Below, piece by piece: positions 1 through 9,726 of a DNA stretch of 64,000 bases. The position numbers and the translations under genes were made by a program. Position 1 is the first letter of the stretch. Each line of letters starts with the position of its first letter. Source of the stretch: Sorangiineae bacterium NIC37A_2 (GTDB lineage: Bacteria > Myxococcota_A > Polyangia > Polyangiales > Polyangiaceae); contig NASX01000004.1 in the NCBI GenBank assembly GCA_002085155.1, forward strand, positions 1-64,000, read 5' to 3'. The notes beneath the pieces were generated by a model. It did no database searches. It saw only the letters and a program-made list of their open reading frames with translations, and had not been told where the DNA came from.

Positions 1-100
1 CTCGGGCAGTGAGGCCCGAAATCGGGTCAAAAGAAAATGAGAAAAAAGATCGAGTGATTCCGCCAATGTGAAGAGATTCCATTGAAGCGGGAGGTGGCGA

Positions 101-136
101 GGCGGACCGAGACCCCCGCGGGGGTCTCGGTCCGCC
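101..136. repeat. perfect 36-bp palindrome GGCGGACCGAGACCCCCG|CGGGGGTCTCGGTCCGCC
   Basis: Read directly; 18+18 nt with no spacer. Confidence 0.9.
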
Positions 137-500
137 CAGGCGGGCATGTTCGCGCTCACAGGGGGGCAGCTTGGAGGCCCGGTCGAGCTTCTCTTCTGGA
201 CCATGGGGGAAGGTGAGCGAAGGTGAAGGCTCGGCTGGACGAAGGAGGATGTGATGGACCGGGGCCATCAAAAAGAGCTGTGGCAGGCGTCTCTGTTTTG
301 AGGGGAGCTCACCGAGGGAAGCTCACGGCGAGCCTGGGGTGGGCGTGCGCGGTCGGTGAGGGCGTCTCTTGTTGTGGGGTTCGCACGCAGGGAAGTGCGC
401 GACGGTGAGCGCGCTTCGTCTTTGAGCGGAGGAGCGTTGAAGCGCGCTCCTCGCGGAGGCGTTTGAGCGCGGTCGTTTGAGCGCGAGAGGGCGCTTTTCG

Positions 501-1109
501 TTAAGGGAGCTCGCGGGAGCGCTTGAGCGAGGCGAGCGCATCGGCGAGCGACAAACAGAACTGATGAAGATCGTGCTCTTCGTTCGCGGCGTGCGCGAGA
601 TGTTCCACGGCTTCCATCAGGTGTCCGACTTCGAGGCCGAGCCCGCGTTCGCCGCGCGCGGCGAAACCTTCGGTGAGATCGCGCGCGACGCCGATGAACC
701 CCTGGACTCCGTCGGCCTCAAAGGGGCTGATGTCGAGAGAGATCCAATAGGAGCGGCCTCGCTTGTCGTAGTTCAGGATGCGTTCGGAGCAGCGCTCGCG
801 GCGTTTGAGCGCCTTGCGAATCCGAAGGACTGTACCCCGATCGGTGCCTGCGCCTTGTAAGAGCTCTCCCGGCTTCCTCCCGAACGCTTCTTCGGCGCTA
901 TAGCCGCAGATTTCGCTGAAGGCTTGGTTGACGTACGTCATGTTGCCATCGAGATCGGTCACGATCACTGCGCAGGGGAGCGTCTCGAGCACGACTTGCG
1001 CGAGCGACGCGGGCGGTCCTTGGGGGCCGGGCTTCAGGGCGTTGTCCATGTTCTGAGGGCTCATTGATCGACTATTGCGCTGCAGTCTGTGATCTCTTGG
1101 TTTGCGCAA
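501..1109 (-). CDS. PAS-domain protein downstream of the CarA-like regulator; true start probably within the ORF (MDNALKPGPQG...)
   Basis: PAS signature AVIVTDLDGNMTYVNQAFSEICGYSAEEAFGRKPGELLQGAGTD...LNYDKRGRSYWISLDISPF. Confidence 0.8.
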   Translation of the reverse strand: MRKPRDHRLQRNSRSMSPQNMDNALKPGPQGPPASLAQVVLETLPCAVIVTDLDGNMTYVNQAFSEICGYSAEEAFGRKPGELLQGAGTDRGTVLRIRKALKRRERCSERILNYDKRGRSYWISLDISPFEADGVQGFIGVARDLTEGFAARGERGLGLEVGHLMEAVEHLAHAANEEHDLHQFCLSLADALASLKRSRELP

Positions 1110-1968
1110 GGAGAGCTTCAGGATCGAGCGCTTCCCAGTGGCGGAGGAACTCCACGCTTTGGGGTGCCTCGGGCCCTAAGGAAATCTCACCCAGGACGTA
1201 GCGGCAAAGACCGGAGCGCCCGAGTTCTTCGACGTGCTTTGCGAGCACGGCTTCTTCGGGAGCTGAAGAGCAGGAGATGCAAACCATGGCGGGCTGTTTC
1301 TTGCGGGCGTAGTCGATGAGCTCAGCCGAGCTGAGCCCAGCGCCGAGATAGGAAACACGGAAGCCGGAAGCGGCGAGCTGAACAGCGACGGCGAGAGCGC
1401 TGAGTTCCCAGGTGTCCTCTGGGAAAGTGGTTGTGGCTGCGTGGGGAGCGCCGCGCGGCGAATTGTCAGCGGAGACGAGGACCGAGACGAGGTGAGCGCG
1501 GAGTGTGGTGACTGCGAGCTGGCCTTGGGCGACGGTGACCCTGCGTTCGGAGATCTGGGCCCAGAGCTCCCGGAGCAAAGGGAAATAGAACTGGCGCGCC
1601 CGCGAGAGGATCGGGATCGCCCGCAGCCCGGTGAGGATCTCCTCCGCTTCGCTGCGCCGGTACTCCAGCAGAGCCTGGAGCAGTCGCCCCGAGACGCCGT
1701 CGAGCCCCGCGGGTGGCGTCTCAGGAGCCTTCGTCTTGCAATCGCTGTCCGCTTGTTTCTTGATGAGCTCGACAGCTTCTCCGATGCGGAGGCCCGCTGC
1801 GATGGCGTTTCGGAGGCGAAGGATGATCGCGACGTCGTCGTCTGTGTAACTCCGGTACCCGTTCTCGTGACGCGTGGGACGCACCAAACCGTAACGTCGC
1901 TCCCAGGCGAGCAGGGTGTTGCGCGGAATGCCGGTCACTTCGGCGACGGTGCTGATGCGATACGTCAT
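1072..1968 (-). CDS. MerR-family regulator with CarA/CarH-like C-terminal (cobalamin-binding-fold) region
   Basis: MerR HTH (ISTVAEVTGIPRNTLLAWERRYGLVRPTRHENGYRSYTDDDV), helical bundle with W, Rossmann-like C-terminus; adjacent to crt genes. Confidence 0.85.
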   Translation of the reverse strand: MTYRISTVAEVTGIPRNTLLAWERRYGLVRPTRHENGYRSYTDDDVAIILRLRNAIAAGLRIGEAVELIKKQADSDCKTKAPETPPAGLDGVSGRLLQALLEYRRSEAEEILTGLRAIPILSRARQFYFPLLRELWAQISERRVTVAQGQLAVTTLRAHLVSVLVSADNSPRGAPHAATTTFPEDTWELSALAVAVQLAASGFRVSYLGAGLSSAELIDYARKKQPAMVCISCSSAPEEAVLAKHVEELGRSGLCRYVLGEISLGPEAPQSVEFLRHWEALDPEALLAQTKRSQTAAQ

Positions 1969-2939
1969 GACAGGGGGAGTCTGAAGTAAGGATCGAGCTG
2001 TGCGGCGAGGGGCGGAGGAGCGGGGCTCAGTGCAAAGGAAGGTCCGCGGAGTACGAGGCGCGAAAAGAGCACGCGCCCCAGCGCCTCAGCCACAAGGCGC
2101 ACCTTCGTGAAGGGGCTCACCACGGCGCGTCCCAGTAGCGGGTTTCCCCGCTGCTTGTCGAGGAGCTCGTGGCCGATGCGACGATAGAGCAGGGCTGCGG
2201 TCACGACGGCCAGTCGCGCCCGGAAAGGTAGGAGCCGGAAGCCGTGGGAGGCGAAAGAATAAAGGTCTTCCGCCCGAGACAAGAGCGAGCGCACGACGTC
2301 GGCGAGGCGCGCTGAACCTCCGCCATCACTTTCGCCCTGCAGCAAAATAAAGATGGAATTCGGGCCGAGACCCTGCCGACGAAGCTCGCTCGCCGGGAGG
2401 TAGACGCGGTCTCGGCGCGCGTCTTCCGCGACATCTCGGCAGATGTTGGTGAGTTGCATCGCCATGCCGAGGCTCACCGCGTAGTGCTGAGCCTCCGGCT
2501 GATGGGCACCGAGGGTGCGCGTCATCATCAAGCCCACCGTCCCGGCGACTCGATAACAATAGAGTTCGAGCTCCTCGGCAGAGCGCACGCGCACTCGCCC
2601 GAGGTCTCCGCGCATGCCAGCGATCAGATCCAAGGCCGGACGCAGGCCGAAGCCGCGTCCGAGGGCGAGCCTCCGAAAACGCGCCACGAGCGGATCGGTC
2701 GGCGCCGAGCTACGGAGCTCGGCTTCGACGGCGTCGAGCTCCCGAGCCGCCTCTTCGCGGCTCTTTCCTTCGTCGACGATATCGTCAACGCGCCTGCAGA
2801 AAGCGTAGAGCACGGCCGCGTCTCGCCGCGCTCGTTGGGGCAAAAAGAGCGACGCCCAGCGGAAAGATTTCGCGTGTTTCGCGAGGACCTCGAGACTCTT
2901 CTGTTCGAGGGTTTCGCGATCGATCGTGGTCTCCATCAT
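1965..2939 (-). CDS. crtB: phytoene synthase
   Basis: Squalene/phytoene synthase motifs YAFCRRVDDIVDE and LTNICRDVAEDARRDRVYLP. Confidence 0.93.
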   Translation of the reverse strand: MMETTIDRETLEQKSLEVLAKHAKSFRWASLFLPQRARRDAAVLYAFCRRVDDIVDEGKSREEAARELDAVEAELRSSAPTDPLVARFRRLALGRGFGLRPALDLIAGMRGDLGRVRVRSAEELELYCYRVAGTVGLMMTRTLGAHQPEAQHYAVSLGMAMQLTNICRDVAEDARRDRVYLPASELRRQGLGPNSIFILLQGESDGGGSARLADVVRSLLSRAEDLYSFASHGFRLLPFRARLAVVTAALLYRRIGHELLDKQRGNPLLGRAVVSPFTKVRLVAEALGRVLFSRLVLRGPSFALSPAPPPLAAQLDPYFRLPLS

Positions 2940-4441
2940 GCGGCACCTTGAGCGGCCGTATGCGCCGCGCCGAAAGGAGGGAGAACGTGTTCGAGCACCT
3001 TCGCGGAGCAGAGCACTCCGGGGAGGCCGGCGCCGGGGTGCGTATTAGCTCCGACGAAGTAGAGCCCCATCACGTCGGGACAGGCGTTTTGATACCGGAA
3101 GTAGGCGGACTGGTGCAGGACGGGCTCGAGGCCAAAAGCAGCCCCATCTTTCGAGCGCAGGTCCTCTTCGAAGTAGCGCGGATCGACTGAGAACTTGGTC
3201 ACGATCGACTGTCGGAGGCCGGGCAACTCTCGCTCTTCGAGCTCGCCGAGGATCGCGTCAAAGTAGCGCTCGCTCACCTCACCCCAGGAGATGCCGCTCT
3301 TTTGGTTCGGGACCGGCGAGAGCACGTAGAAGGCGTCGTGTCCCTCGGGGGCCATCGACCGATCGGTCGCGGCGGGGCGATGAAGATACAGGGAGAAGTC
3401 ATCGGCGAGCGTGCGCCGGTCGAAGATGTCCGCGAGGAGCCCCTGGTAGCGGGGGCCGAGCAGGATCGTGTGGTGTCGTGTGTCCTCGAAGGTCTTGTTC
3501 GTCCCGAAATAGCCGACGAAGAGGCTCATGGATTGACGCTTGTTCTTCGCCCGAGCCGCGCGCCCAAAGCTGAGCGCGCGCGGGTCGATCATCTGCGTGT
3601 AGACGAGGGTCGGATCCGCATTGGCGACCACGATGTCTGCTGTCAGTTCGCGACCGTCCGCGAGCCTGACGCCGCGCGCCGAGCCGTTTTTGACGAGGAT
3701 CTCGTCGACGGGCGCGTTCACCTCGAGCTCAGCGCCTGACTCTTCGATGAGCCGAATCAGCGCCTGGACGAGCGCGCCGGTTCCGCCCTTCGCGAAGTGG
3801 ACGCCCCACTTCCGCTCGAGCCAGTGGATGAGCAGGTAGATGCCTGGGACGCGCATGGGATTTCCGCCGACCAAGAGCGGCTCGAAGGTGAGCACTTGGC
3901 GCAGGCGATCGTCTTTGATGTAGCGCTCGACCAGGCTGTACACGCTGCGATAGGCGGAGAGGCGCGTCAGGTCGGGGACGATGCGGAGCATGTCCGAGAG
4001 GCGCGAGAACGGCTGGTCCGCGAGCTCCGTGTAACCGATATCGAAGATGCGCTCGGCGTGACGGACAAGCTTTCTGTACCCGTCGACGTCCTTGGGACTC
4101 AGGCGTTCAATCTCGCCGAGGAGTCGCTCATCGTCTCCGACATAGTCGAAACTCTCGCCGTCATCGAACTTGCAGCGGTAGAAGGGATCTACCGGGAGGA
4201 ACTCGACGTAATCCTCCCTTCGCTTGCCGAGGCAGGCGAAGAGCTCGTCGAAAAGATAGGGCGCCGTGATCACGGTGGGCCCGGCGTCGAACTGGAAATC
4301 ACCTCTCGCGAAGACGCGGGCGCGGCCCCCGGGAGTGTCGAGGGCTTCGAGGACGCGTACCCTGTAGCCGCGGGCGAGCAGACGCACCGCGGCCGCGAGG
4401 CCGCCGAATCCGCTGCCTATGACAATAGCTTGGGGCTTCAC
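2936..4441 (-). CDS. crtI: phytoene desaturase (CrtI family); GTG start at 4441 overlapping the upstream stop
   Basis: VKPQAIVIGSGFGGLAAAVRLLARGYRVRVLEALDTPGGRA FAD motif; C-terminal THPGAGLPGVLCSAKV. Confidence 0.92.
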   Translation of the reverse strand: MKPQAIVIGSGFGGLAAAVRLLARGYRVRVLEALDTPGGRARVFARGDFQFDAGPTVITAPYLFDELFACLGKRREDYVEFLPVDPFYRCKFDDGESFDYVGDDERLLGEIERLSPKDVDGYRKLVRHAERIFDIGYTELADQPFSRLSDMLRIVPDLTRLSAYRSVYSLVERYIKDDRLRQVLTFEPLLVGGNPMRVPGIYLLIHWLERKWGVHFAKGGTGALVQALIRLIEESGAELEVNAPVDEILVKNGSARGVRLADGRELTADIVVANADPTLVYTQMIDPRALSFGRAARAKNKRQSMSLFVGYFGTNKTFEDTRHHTILLGPRYQGLLADIFDRRTLADDFSLYLHRPAATDRSMAPEGHDAFYVLSPVPNQKSGISWGEVSERYFDAILGELEERELPGLRQSIVTKFSVDPRYFEEDLRSKDGAAFGLEPVLHQSAYFRYQNACPDVMGLYFVGANTHPGAGLPGVLCSAKVLEHVLPPFGAAHTAAQGAA

Positions 4442-5526
4442 GACGCCGAGCTCCCTTCCCAGCCGAGGAATTCGGTGACTTCGTCGAGCGGAAGCTGCGA
4501 AAGCGGGCCGAGGATCATTTGCGTAAGTCCAGCCGCGAGGACGCGGACTCCTGGGTAACGATCGCAAAGAGGACTTGCCTCGACTTCGTCCAAGAGGTCT
4601 CCGAGGGCTGCGAACGTGCGCCGGAGCGCGCCGCTTTGCTGGATGAGGTGGGCGATGTGGGCGACGTCCTCTTCGGTGGTTTGCTGTCGTTCTTTGCGCA
4701 AAATCGCCAGCACCTCGTGCCTCTTGTCCGGGCGGACTTCGAGGAGCTCGACGATCAAGGCGCTGACCTTTCCCTCCCGGACATCGGCGCCCCGGAGACC
4801 TTTGCCCTTGTCTCCGTAGAGGTCGAGGATGTCGTCCTGAATCTGGAAAGCGAGGCCGAGCCGACCGAAAAGCACCGCGCATTCCGAGACGGTCGCTGGG
4901 TCGAGGGCGCCGAGGACGGCCGCGCCTGTCACCGGAAGCTCGAAGAGGGCGCCTGTCTTCCCTCGGGCAGCGGCGTAATAGCTCTGTCGATCGAGGCGCT
5001 CGGTGGACAAGAGGTCGAGCTCACTCGCCTGGCCGCGTACGATCCGCGCGCTCGTCGCCGCGAGGAGAACCGCGAGCCGTCCTTGCGCGAGCGCAGGCAT
5101 CTCGGCCAGCGCAACGTAGGGGAGCATCAGGAGCAGATCGCCCGCGTTGATCGCCTGGGGAACGCCATGACTCGCCCACAGAGTCGGCTTTCCGCGTCGC
5201 ACAAGATCGCCATCTTGGATGTCGTCGTGGATGAGAGTCGCGTTGTGCAGGAGCTCGACGCTCGCCGCCCAGGCGATGCCTTGTGTGGCGGGCACGCCGA
5301 AGGCGTCGGCGGCGGCGAGGGCAAGGCGGGCTCGGACCCGTCGTCCTCCCGCCGAAAGTTGGGTGAGGACCATGTGGCTCAGGTGATCGACGCCGTCCTC
5401 GAGGACGAGCTGCCGCATGAGCTGCTCGACGTGGCTGAGGCGCGGTTCCAGTTCCCCGAGGGTCGGGGAGGGCGGAGGGGAGGCGACTTGAGCGAGTGCC
5501 TGACGAGCCGAGAGTCTGAGGTTCAT
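4438..5526 (-). CDS. crtE: polyprenyl (geranylgeranyl) diphosphate synthase
   Basis: Aspartate-rich motifs LIHDDIQDGD and FQIQDDILDLYGD; within crt operon; start MNLRLSARQ. Confidence 0.9.
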   Translation of the reverse strand: MNLRLSARQALAQVASPPPSPTLGELEPRLSHVEQLMRQLVLEDGVDHLSHMVLTQLSAGGRRVRARLALAAADAFGVPATQGIAWAASVELLHNATLIHDDIQDGDLVRRGKPTLWASHGVPQAINAGDLLLMLPYVALAEMPALAQGRLAVLLAATSARIVRGQASELDLLSTERLDRQSYYAAARGKTGALFELPVTGAAVLGALDPATVSECAVLFGRLGLAFQIQDDILDLYGDKGKGLRGADVREGKVSALIVELLEVRPDKRHEVLAILRKERQQTTEEDVAHIAHLIQQSGALRRTFAALGDLLDEVEASPLCDRYPGVRVLAAGLTQMILGPLSQLPLDEVTEFLGWEGSSAS

Positions 5527-6689
5527 GAGTGTGTCCTTTGTGAAGTGGAAGAGAGGTGTCTCTGCGGTGTGGTCTGGGCGGCTAGGCCGAGGAGCTGGCG
5601 GCGGATTTGCGGGTCGGCGTGCCGAAACGTGCGCCCCATGAGCGCGAGGGTGCGCGGGACGGAGAGGCCGCCGTCGACGAAGGAAGCCATGGCCTCTCCG
5701 TCCGAGGTCAGGAAGTTCTCCATGAAGCGACCGAGACCGTCTTGATCGAGGCGGGCGAGGATGCGAGCTCCGTAGTCGAAGAGGCGGTACCGGAGCTTTC
5801 GTTCGCTCGACCAAAGGGTCTTGCGCGCTCGCTCAGCGAGGCGCAGAGGGCTTTCTCCCTGGGCGCGAGCGATGGTCTCGGCGAGGAGCGGTGCGAGCCT
5901 CAGGCAATGAGCGAGATGATATCCGGTGGCTGGGTGGGTGAGGCCCGCGGTTGCTCCGAAGTGAACCACTGGTCCTCGGCCGGGCCGGGGCGGGCCTCCC
6001 ATCGCGATCAAGCAACGCTCTTCGCGCTCGATAGGGCCTAAGGCGAGTCCGCGGCTTTGGAGGCGACGACGGAGCCTGTGCTCGAGCTCGGCGAAAGACG
6101 GACGGGCGTCGGAGACGAGGACAGTCTCCTGGAGGAAATGGAGTTTCCCTTCTCGAGTTGCGTAGAGGAAGCTGGGCGGGCCTGAGGCTTCGGAGCCCCC
6201 GAGATCCATGAAGATCATCCTGCCGGGCTCGAGCCAGTCGGCGGAGAGGCGCGCCCATACCCCATAGGCGGTTTGATATTGGGTAGACGATCCCGACTCT
6301 GGGCTTCGTCCTGTCGCAGCGATCGTGAGACCGTCGGCGTCATTTCGGCCCGCCCCGACCTCAAGGTGAACCCCAGCGCGTTCAGCGCGAGCCAGCAGCA
6401 GAGCCTGCAGCCGCTCCGTGTCGAGGCGGACGTAGCTGACGTCGAGCTCCGAGACGCGACCTGTTCGATCGATCCAAGAAGGACGCGGGAACCTGAACGA
6501 GACGACGCTCTGGAGCTCACTGGGCAAGAGCGGCTCGAACGCTCCATAAGAGGCGGCCCAGGGGGCGCGCGGAGCGGGAGCGCGCAGGGTGACGCGCTGT
6601 CCTCGCTCGGCGAGCTCGGCTGCGATCGCGAGACCGGCCGGCCCCGCCCCGAGGACGGTGATTGCTTGCGGTCGGTCGTTGTCAGCCAT
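5523..6689 (-). CDS. crtY: lycopene cyclase-like FAD protein (CrtY/CrtL type)
   Basis: AITVLGAGPAGLAIAAELAERGQRVTL; cyclase-like ATAGLTHPATGYHLAHCLRLAP. Confidence 0.8.
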   Translation of the reverse strand: MADNDRPQAITVLGAGPAGLAIAAELAERGQRVTLRAPAPRAPWAASYGAFEPLLPSELQSVVSFRFPRPSWIDRTGRVSELDVSYVRLDTERLQALLLARAERAGVHLEVGAGRNDADGLTIAATGRSPESGSSTQYQTAYGVWARLSADWLEPGRMIFMDLGGSEASGPPSFLYATREGKLHFLQETVLVSDARPSFAELEHRLRRRLQSRGLALGPIEREERCLIAMGGPPRPGRGPVVHFGATAGLTHPATGYHLAHCLRLAPLLAETIARAQGESPLRLAERARKTLWSSERKLRYRLFDYGARILARLDQDGLGRFMENFLTSDGEAMASFVDGGLSVPRTLALMGRTFRHADPQIRRQLLGLAAQTTPQRHLSSTSQRTHS

Positions 6690-6708
6690 CTCCAATCGTG
6701 TACACTGA

Positions 6709-7833
6709 ATGAACACGGTTTGCATATATTCAATTCAATCAAGAACTATGCTGCGAATTGCAACAATCGACGAGCGCCCATCTTGGGCAGAAGCGGCAAA
6801 TGTTCAATTTTGTTGGTACTATGCGGACGTTTGTGACTCGAAAGGGAACGGTCTCGTCATCAATTGGGCCTCAGGGCTTCCCTTTCTTGCTGGCTCTCGG
6901 TCCAGTCGTTGGCATAGTAACGTAGCCAGTTTGAACATAGTATTATACAGACCGGCTGGCCTGAGCGCCTACTGGCTCGATGAAAAGCCCCTCTCGGAGG
7001 TGCACTTCGACCCGGCATCAGGTCGCGCGACCTTTGGCGAGAGCTCGATGACCCTCCGGGCCGAGGGCGGAGAGAGCCGACTGAGTGTTCTCCTCGATGT
7101 CACCCTGCCTGACCGAAGTCGCTTCAGCGGGACGGTCGACATTCAGGGCAAGGCAGTTCAGAGCGATCTTTCTCGGGCGGACTCGGTCGGGTCAGCTCCG
7201 CACATTTGGTGCCCCCAGCTCGGTCACGCAGAAGGTGAGGTCTCTGTGACAGTGGGCGATGAAGCTCTCCACTTTCGAGGTCCGGGCTACGTCGACTCGA
7301 ACCTGAGTCGTCAGCCGCTCCATGAGCAGGGCATCGAACGCTGGGACTGGGGTCGCGTCAGCTTCTCAGCGTTCACCCTCGTCTACTATTGGACAGTCCC
7401 CGAGGGGGCTCTGGAGCCCTTTTGCGTCCTGATCTTGATGCATCCGGACGGGAAAAGTGAGCAGATCGGCGCCGAGCTCGAGCGCTTCGAGGTCTCCACG
7501 TCGCCTTATTTTGTGGAGACCGCGCGGCGGCTCAAGTTCCGCACGGCGCGGGGGGTGTTCACAGTGGATCTGAAGCGACCTCTCGATCGCAGTCCATTTT
7601 ATGAACGCTACTCGGCGGAGGGCACGGGCCCGAGGGGAGAGACAGGGGTAGGGTTCGCGGAGGTGGTACTTCCGTCGCGCGTCGATCAACGTTGGATGCG
7701 TCCTTTTATTCGGATGCGCACCCATAGCTCTCTCCGCAAGAACTCACCATTCCTCCCTCTCTTTTCAGCCAGCTCGGGATCTCCGCTCACTCGTCTCTAT
7801 CGAGCCATGGGCCTTGGGAAGGCTCATGGTTAA
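6709..7833 (+). CDS. crtC: carotenoid 1,2-hydratase-like protein (CrtC family); alternative ATG at 6748
   Basis: CrtC-like layout: FCWYYADVCDSKGNGLVINW, GPGYVDSNLSRQPLHEQGIERWDWGRVSF. Confidence 0.8.
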   Translation: MNTVCIYSIQSRTMLRIATIDERPSWAEAANVQFCWYYADVCDSKGNGLVINWASGLPFLAGSRSSRWHSNVASLNIVLYRPAGLSAYWLDEKPLSEVHFDPASGRATFGESSMTLRAEGGESRLSVLLDVTLPDRSRFSGTVDIQGKAVQSDLSRADSVGSAPHIWCPQLGHAEGEVSVTVGDEALHFRGPGYVDSNLSRQPLHEQGIERWDWGRVSFSAFTLVYYWTVPEGALEPFCVLILMHPDGKSEQIGAELERFEVSTSPYFVETARRLKFRTARGVFTVDLKRPLDRSPFYERYSAEGTGPRGETGVGFAEVVLPSRVDQRWMRPFIRMRTHSSLRKNSPFLPLFSASSGSPLTRLYRAMGLGKAHG

Positions 7834-8953
7834 CGCACTGAGTCTCCTCTGTGTCCTGCCTCTCTCTGTGGTCCTCTATAATCTCTGGACCTGGAACAGG
7901 CCGGAGAAGGCGCGCCGAGCCCCGGAGCGCCTCTCCGTTCTCATTCCCGCGAGGAACGAGGCCCGGAGCATCGAGCGGGCGCTCGGGGGAGTTCTCGCCG
8001 CCATGGACGCGTCGGGCGCTCCCCTCTCCGCTGAGGTGCTCGTTTACGACGACAACTCCGAAGACGACACGGCGGCGATCGTGGAGCGGATGGCCCAAGT
8101 AGACGCTCGCATTCGCCTCATTCCGGGGAGGCCTCTCTCCCCCGGATGGGTCGGGAAGCCCCACGCTTGTCAGATCCTCTGGGAAGAGGCTACCGGAGAT
8201 GTTCTCGTATTCTTGGACGCTGACGTGCACCTCGAGCCGGACGGACTGCTTCGCCTGATCGGGGGTCTCGAGGAGGTCGACCTCGTCACCGCTGTGCCCC
8301 GTCAGGTGACCGAAACTTTCGGGGAGCGCGCGATCGTTTCCCTGCTTCTTTTGACCTATCTGGCCTGGTTGCCTCTGCGCTGGGTCGAGACGAAACCGGA
8401 GCCCCGCTTCGTCGCCGCCAATGGCCAGCTCTTGGCGATTCGGCGCGATACCTTGAGCCATCTTGGCGGATTCTCCTCGGTTCAAGGGGCGATCGTCGAC
8501 GACGTCGCTCTCGTTCGGCACGCGAAGGTGCGCGGCCTGCGCGCTCGGTTCGTCGATGGTACGCGCATCGCGTCTTGTCGGATGTACCGCTCCTTCGGCG
8601 AAGTGTGGCGTGGGTTCTCGAAGAATATCGCGGCGGGGCTCGGGGGGTCCTTCTTCGCCGTGCTCGGCGTGACGACCCTGTACGCTGTGTGTTTCGTCCT
8701 TCCCTACGTCGCTCTCATCATCGGAGCCTCTTCCGGCGACTGGGGCACGGCCGCCTTCGGCGGCCTCGGAGTCTCTCTCAACGTCACGCTCCGGCTCCTC
8801 ATTGCCCGGCGCTATGAGCAACCGAAAGAACAGGTCGTTTTTCATCCTCTCGCGGTCCTGCTCTTGATCGCCCTCGCTTACAACTCCTGGTCTTGGTTCA
8901 AGCGGCGACAGATCTTGTGGGCCGGGCGCGTCTACGCGGGAGGACACGGATGA
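7826..8953 (+). CDS. family 2 glycosyltransferase (CruC-like carotenoid glycosyltransferase candidate)
   Basis: LSVLIPARNEARSIERAL, VYDDNSEDDT, FLDADVHLEPDGL; C-terminal TM segments; inside crt operon. Confidence 0.82.
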   Translation: MVNALSLLCVLPLSVVLYNLWTWNRPEKARRAPERLSVLIPARNEARSIERALGGVLAAMDASGAPLSAEVLVYDDNSEDDTAAIVERMAQVDARIRLIPGRPLSPGWVGKPHACQILWEEATGDVLVFLDADVHLEPDGLLRLIGGLEEVDLVTAVPRQVTETFGERAIVSLLLLTYLAWLPLRWVETKPEPRFVAANGQLLAIRRDTLSHLGGFSSVQGAIVDDVALVRHAKVRGLRARFVDGTRIASCRMYRSFGEVWRGFSKNIAAGLGGSFFAVLGVTTLYAVCFVLPYVALIIGASSGDWGTAAFGGLGVSLNVTLRLLIARRYEQPKEQVVFHPLAVLLLIALAYNSWSWFKRRQILWAGRVYAGGHG

Positions 8954-9726
8954 GCGAGAAGTCCGAACTCTGGTCGCGCCTCATGCGCGTTTACATCCGC
9001 GCCCGCATGCGTCGTGCTTTTCACGACGTGCTCGCTCTCGGCCTGTTCGAGGCGCGCGCGACCGTAGCTTCGGAGCCGGTGATCTTAGCCCTGAACCATG
9101 TGGCCTGGTGGGACGCGCTCCTGCTCACGGTGCTTGAAGGGGAACTGGGGGCTGAGGGTTTTGCTCTCATGGACGCGAGCTCGCTCCGCGAGCTTTCCTT
9201 CTTTCGAAGGCTTGGCGCCCTATCTCTCGATCGAGCGCATCCGAAGAAGGCCCTCTCTGACCTCGATCGGGCGGCGCATCTCCTCGATCGTGCTGGCCGT
9301 TTCGTCGCCATCTTCCCGCGTGGGGCCCAGCGCCCGAGCCACTTTCCTCTCGAGTTTCGGAGCGGCATCTTCCATCTACAGAAGCGGAGTCAGGCGACCA
9401 TCCTTCCTATCGCGCTGCGCTATGAGTTTCTCGAGAACGCGAGGCCCAGCCTTCTCATTTCTTTGGGTGAGCCCTTGCCGTTCGAGGAGGGCGCGCGCGC
9501 CGAACAGGTTGTCCCGAGAGTGGAGGAGGCGGTGGCTCGGGAGCTCACTCGCATCGACGGCGCTCTTGAAAGCATGCTCCAGACTCCTCTGGTGGCTCCG
9601 GGTGGGGTCGACTCGCTGCTCTACCGGGCCCCTCGTCCCCTGCGAGCTGGTCGAGTGCCGCTCCTTGCGCGCCTGATCGGAACAGGGAAAAGTGACAGCT
9701 CTTTGCCGGAAAGGTCCCGCTCATGA
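8950..9726 (+). CDS. PlsC-like acyltransferase (CruD-like candidate)
   Basis: Acyltransferase-like NHVAWWDALLL and FPRGAQRPS; ATGA overlap with upstream GT. Confidence 0.8.
   Translation: MSEKSELWSRLMRVYIRARMRRAFHDVLALGLFEARATVASEPVILALNHVAWWDALLLTVLEGELGAEGFALMDASSLRELSFFRRLGALSLDRAHPKKALSDLDRAAHLLDRAGRFVAIFPRGAQRPSHFPLEFRSGIFHLQKRSQATILPIALRYEFLENARPSLLISLGEPLPFEEGARAEQVVPRVEEAVARELTRIDGALESMLQTPLVAPGGVDSLLYRAPRPLRAGRVPLLARLIGTGKSDSSLPERSRS

Noticed and set aside
501-1109. LOV photoreceptor
   Set aside because: The PAS core resembles LOV but the adduct-forming Cys motif (NCRFLQ) is absent; only a generic PAS call is supportable.
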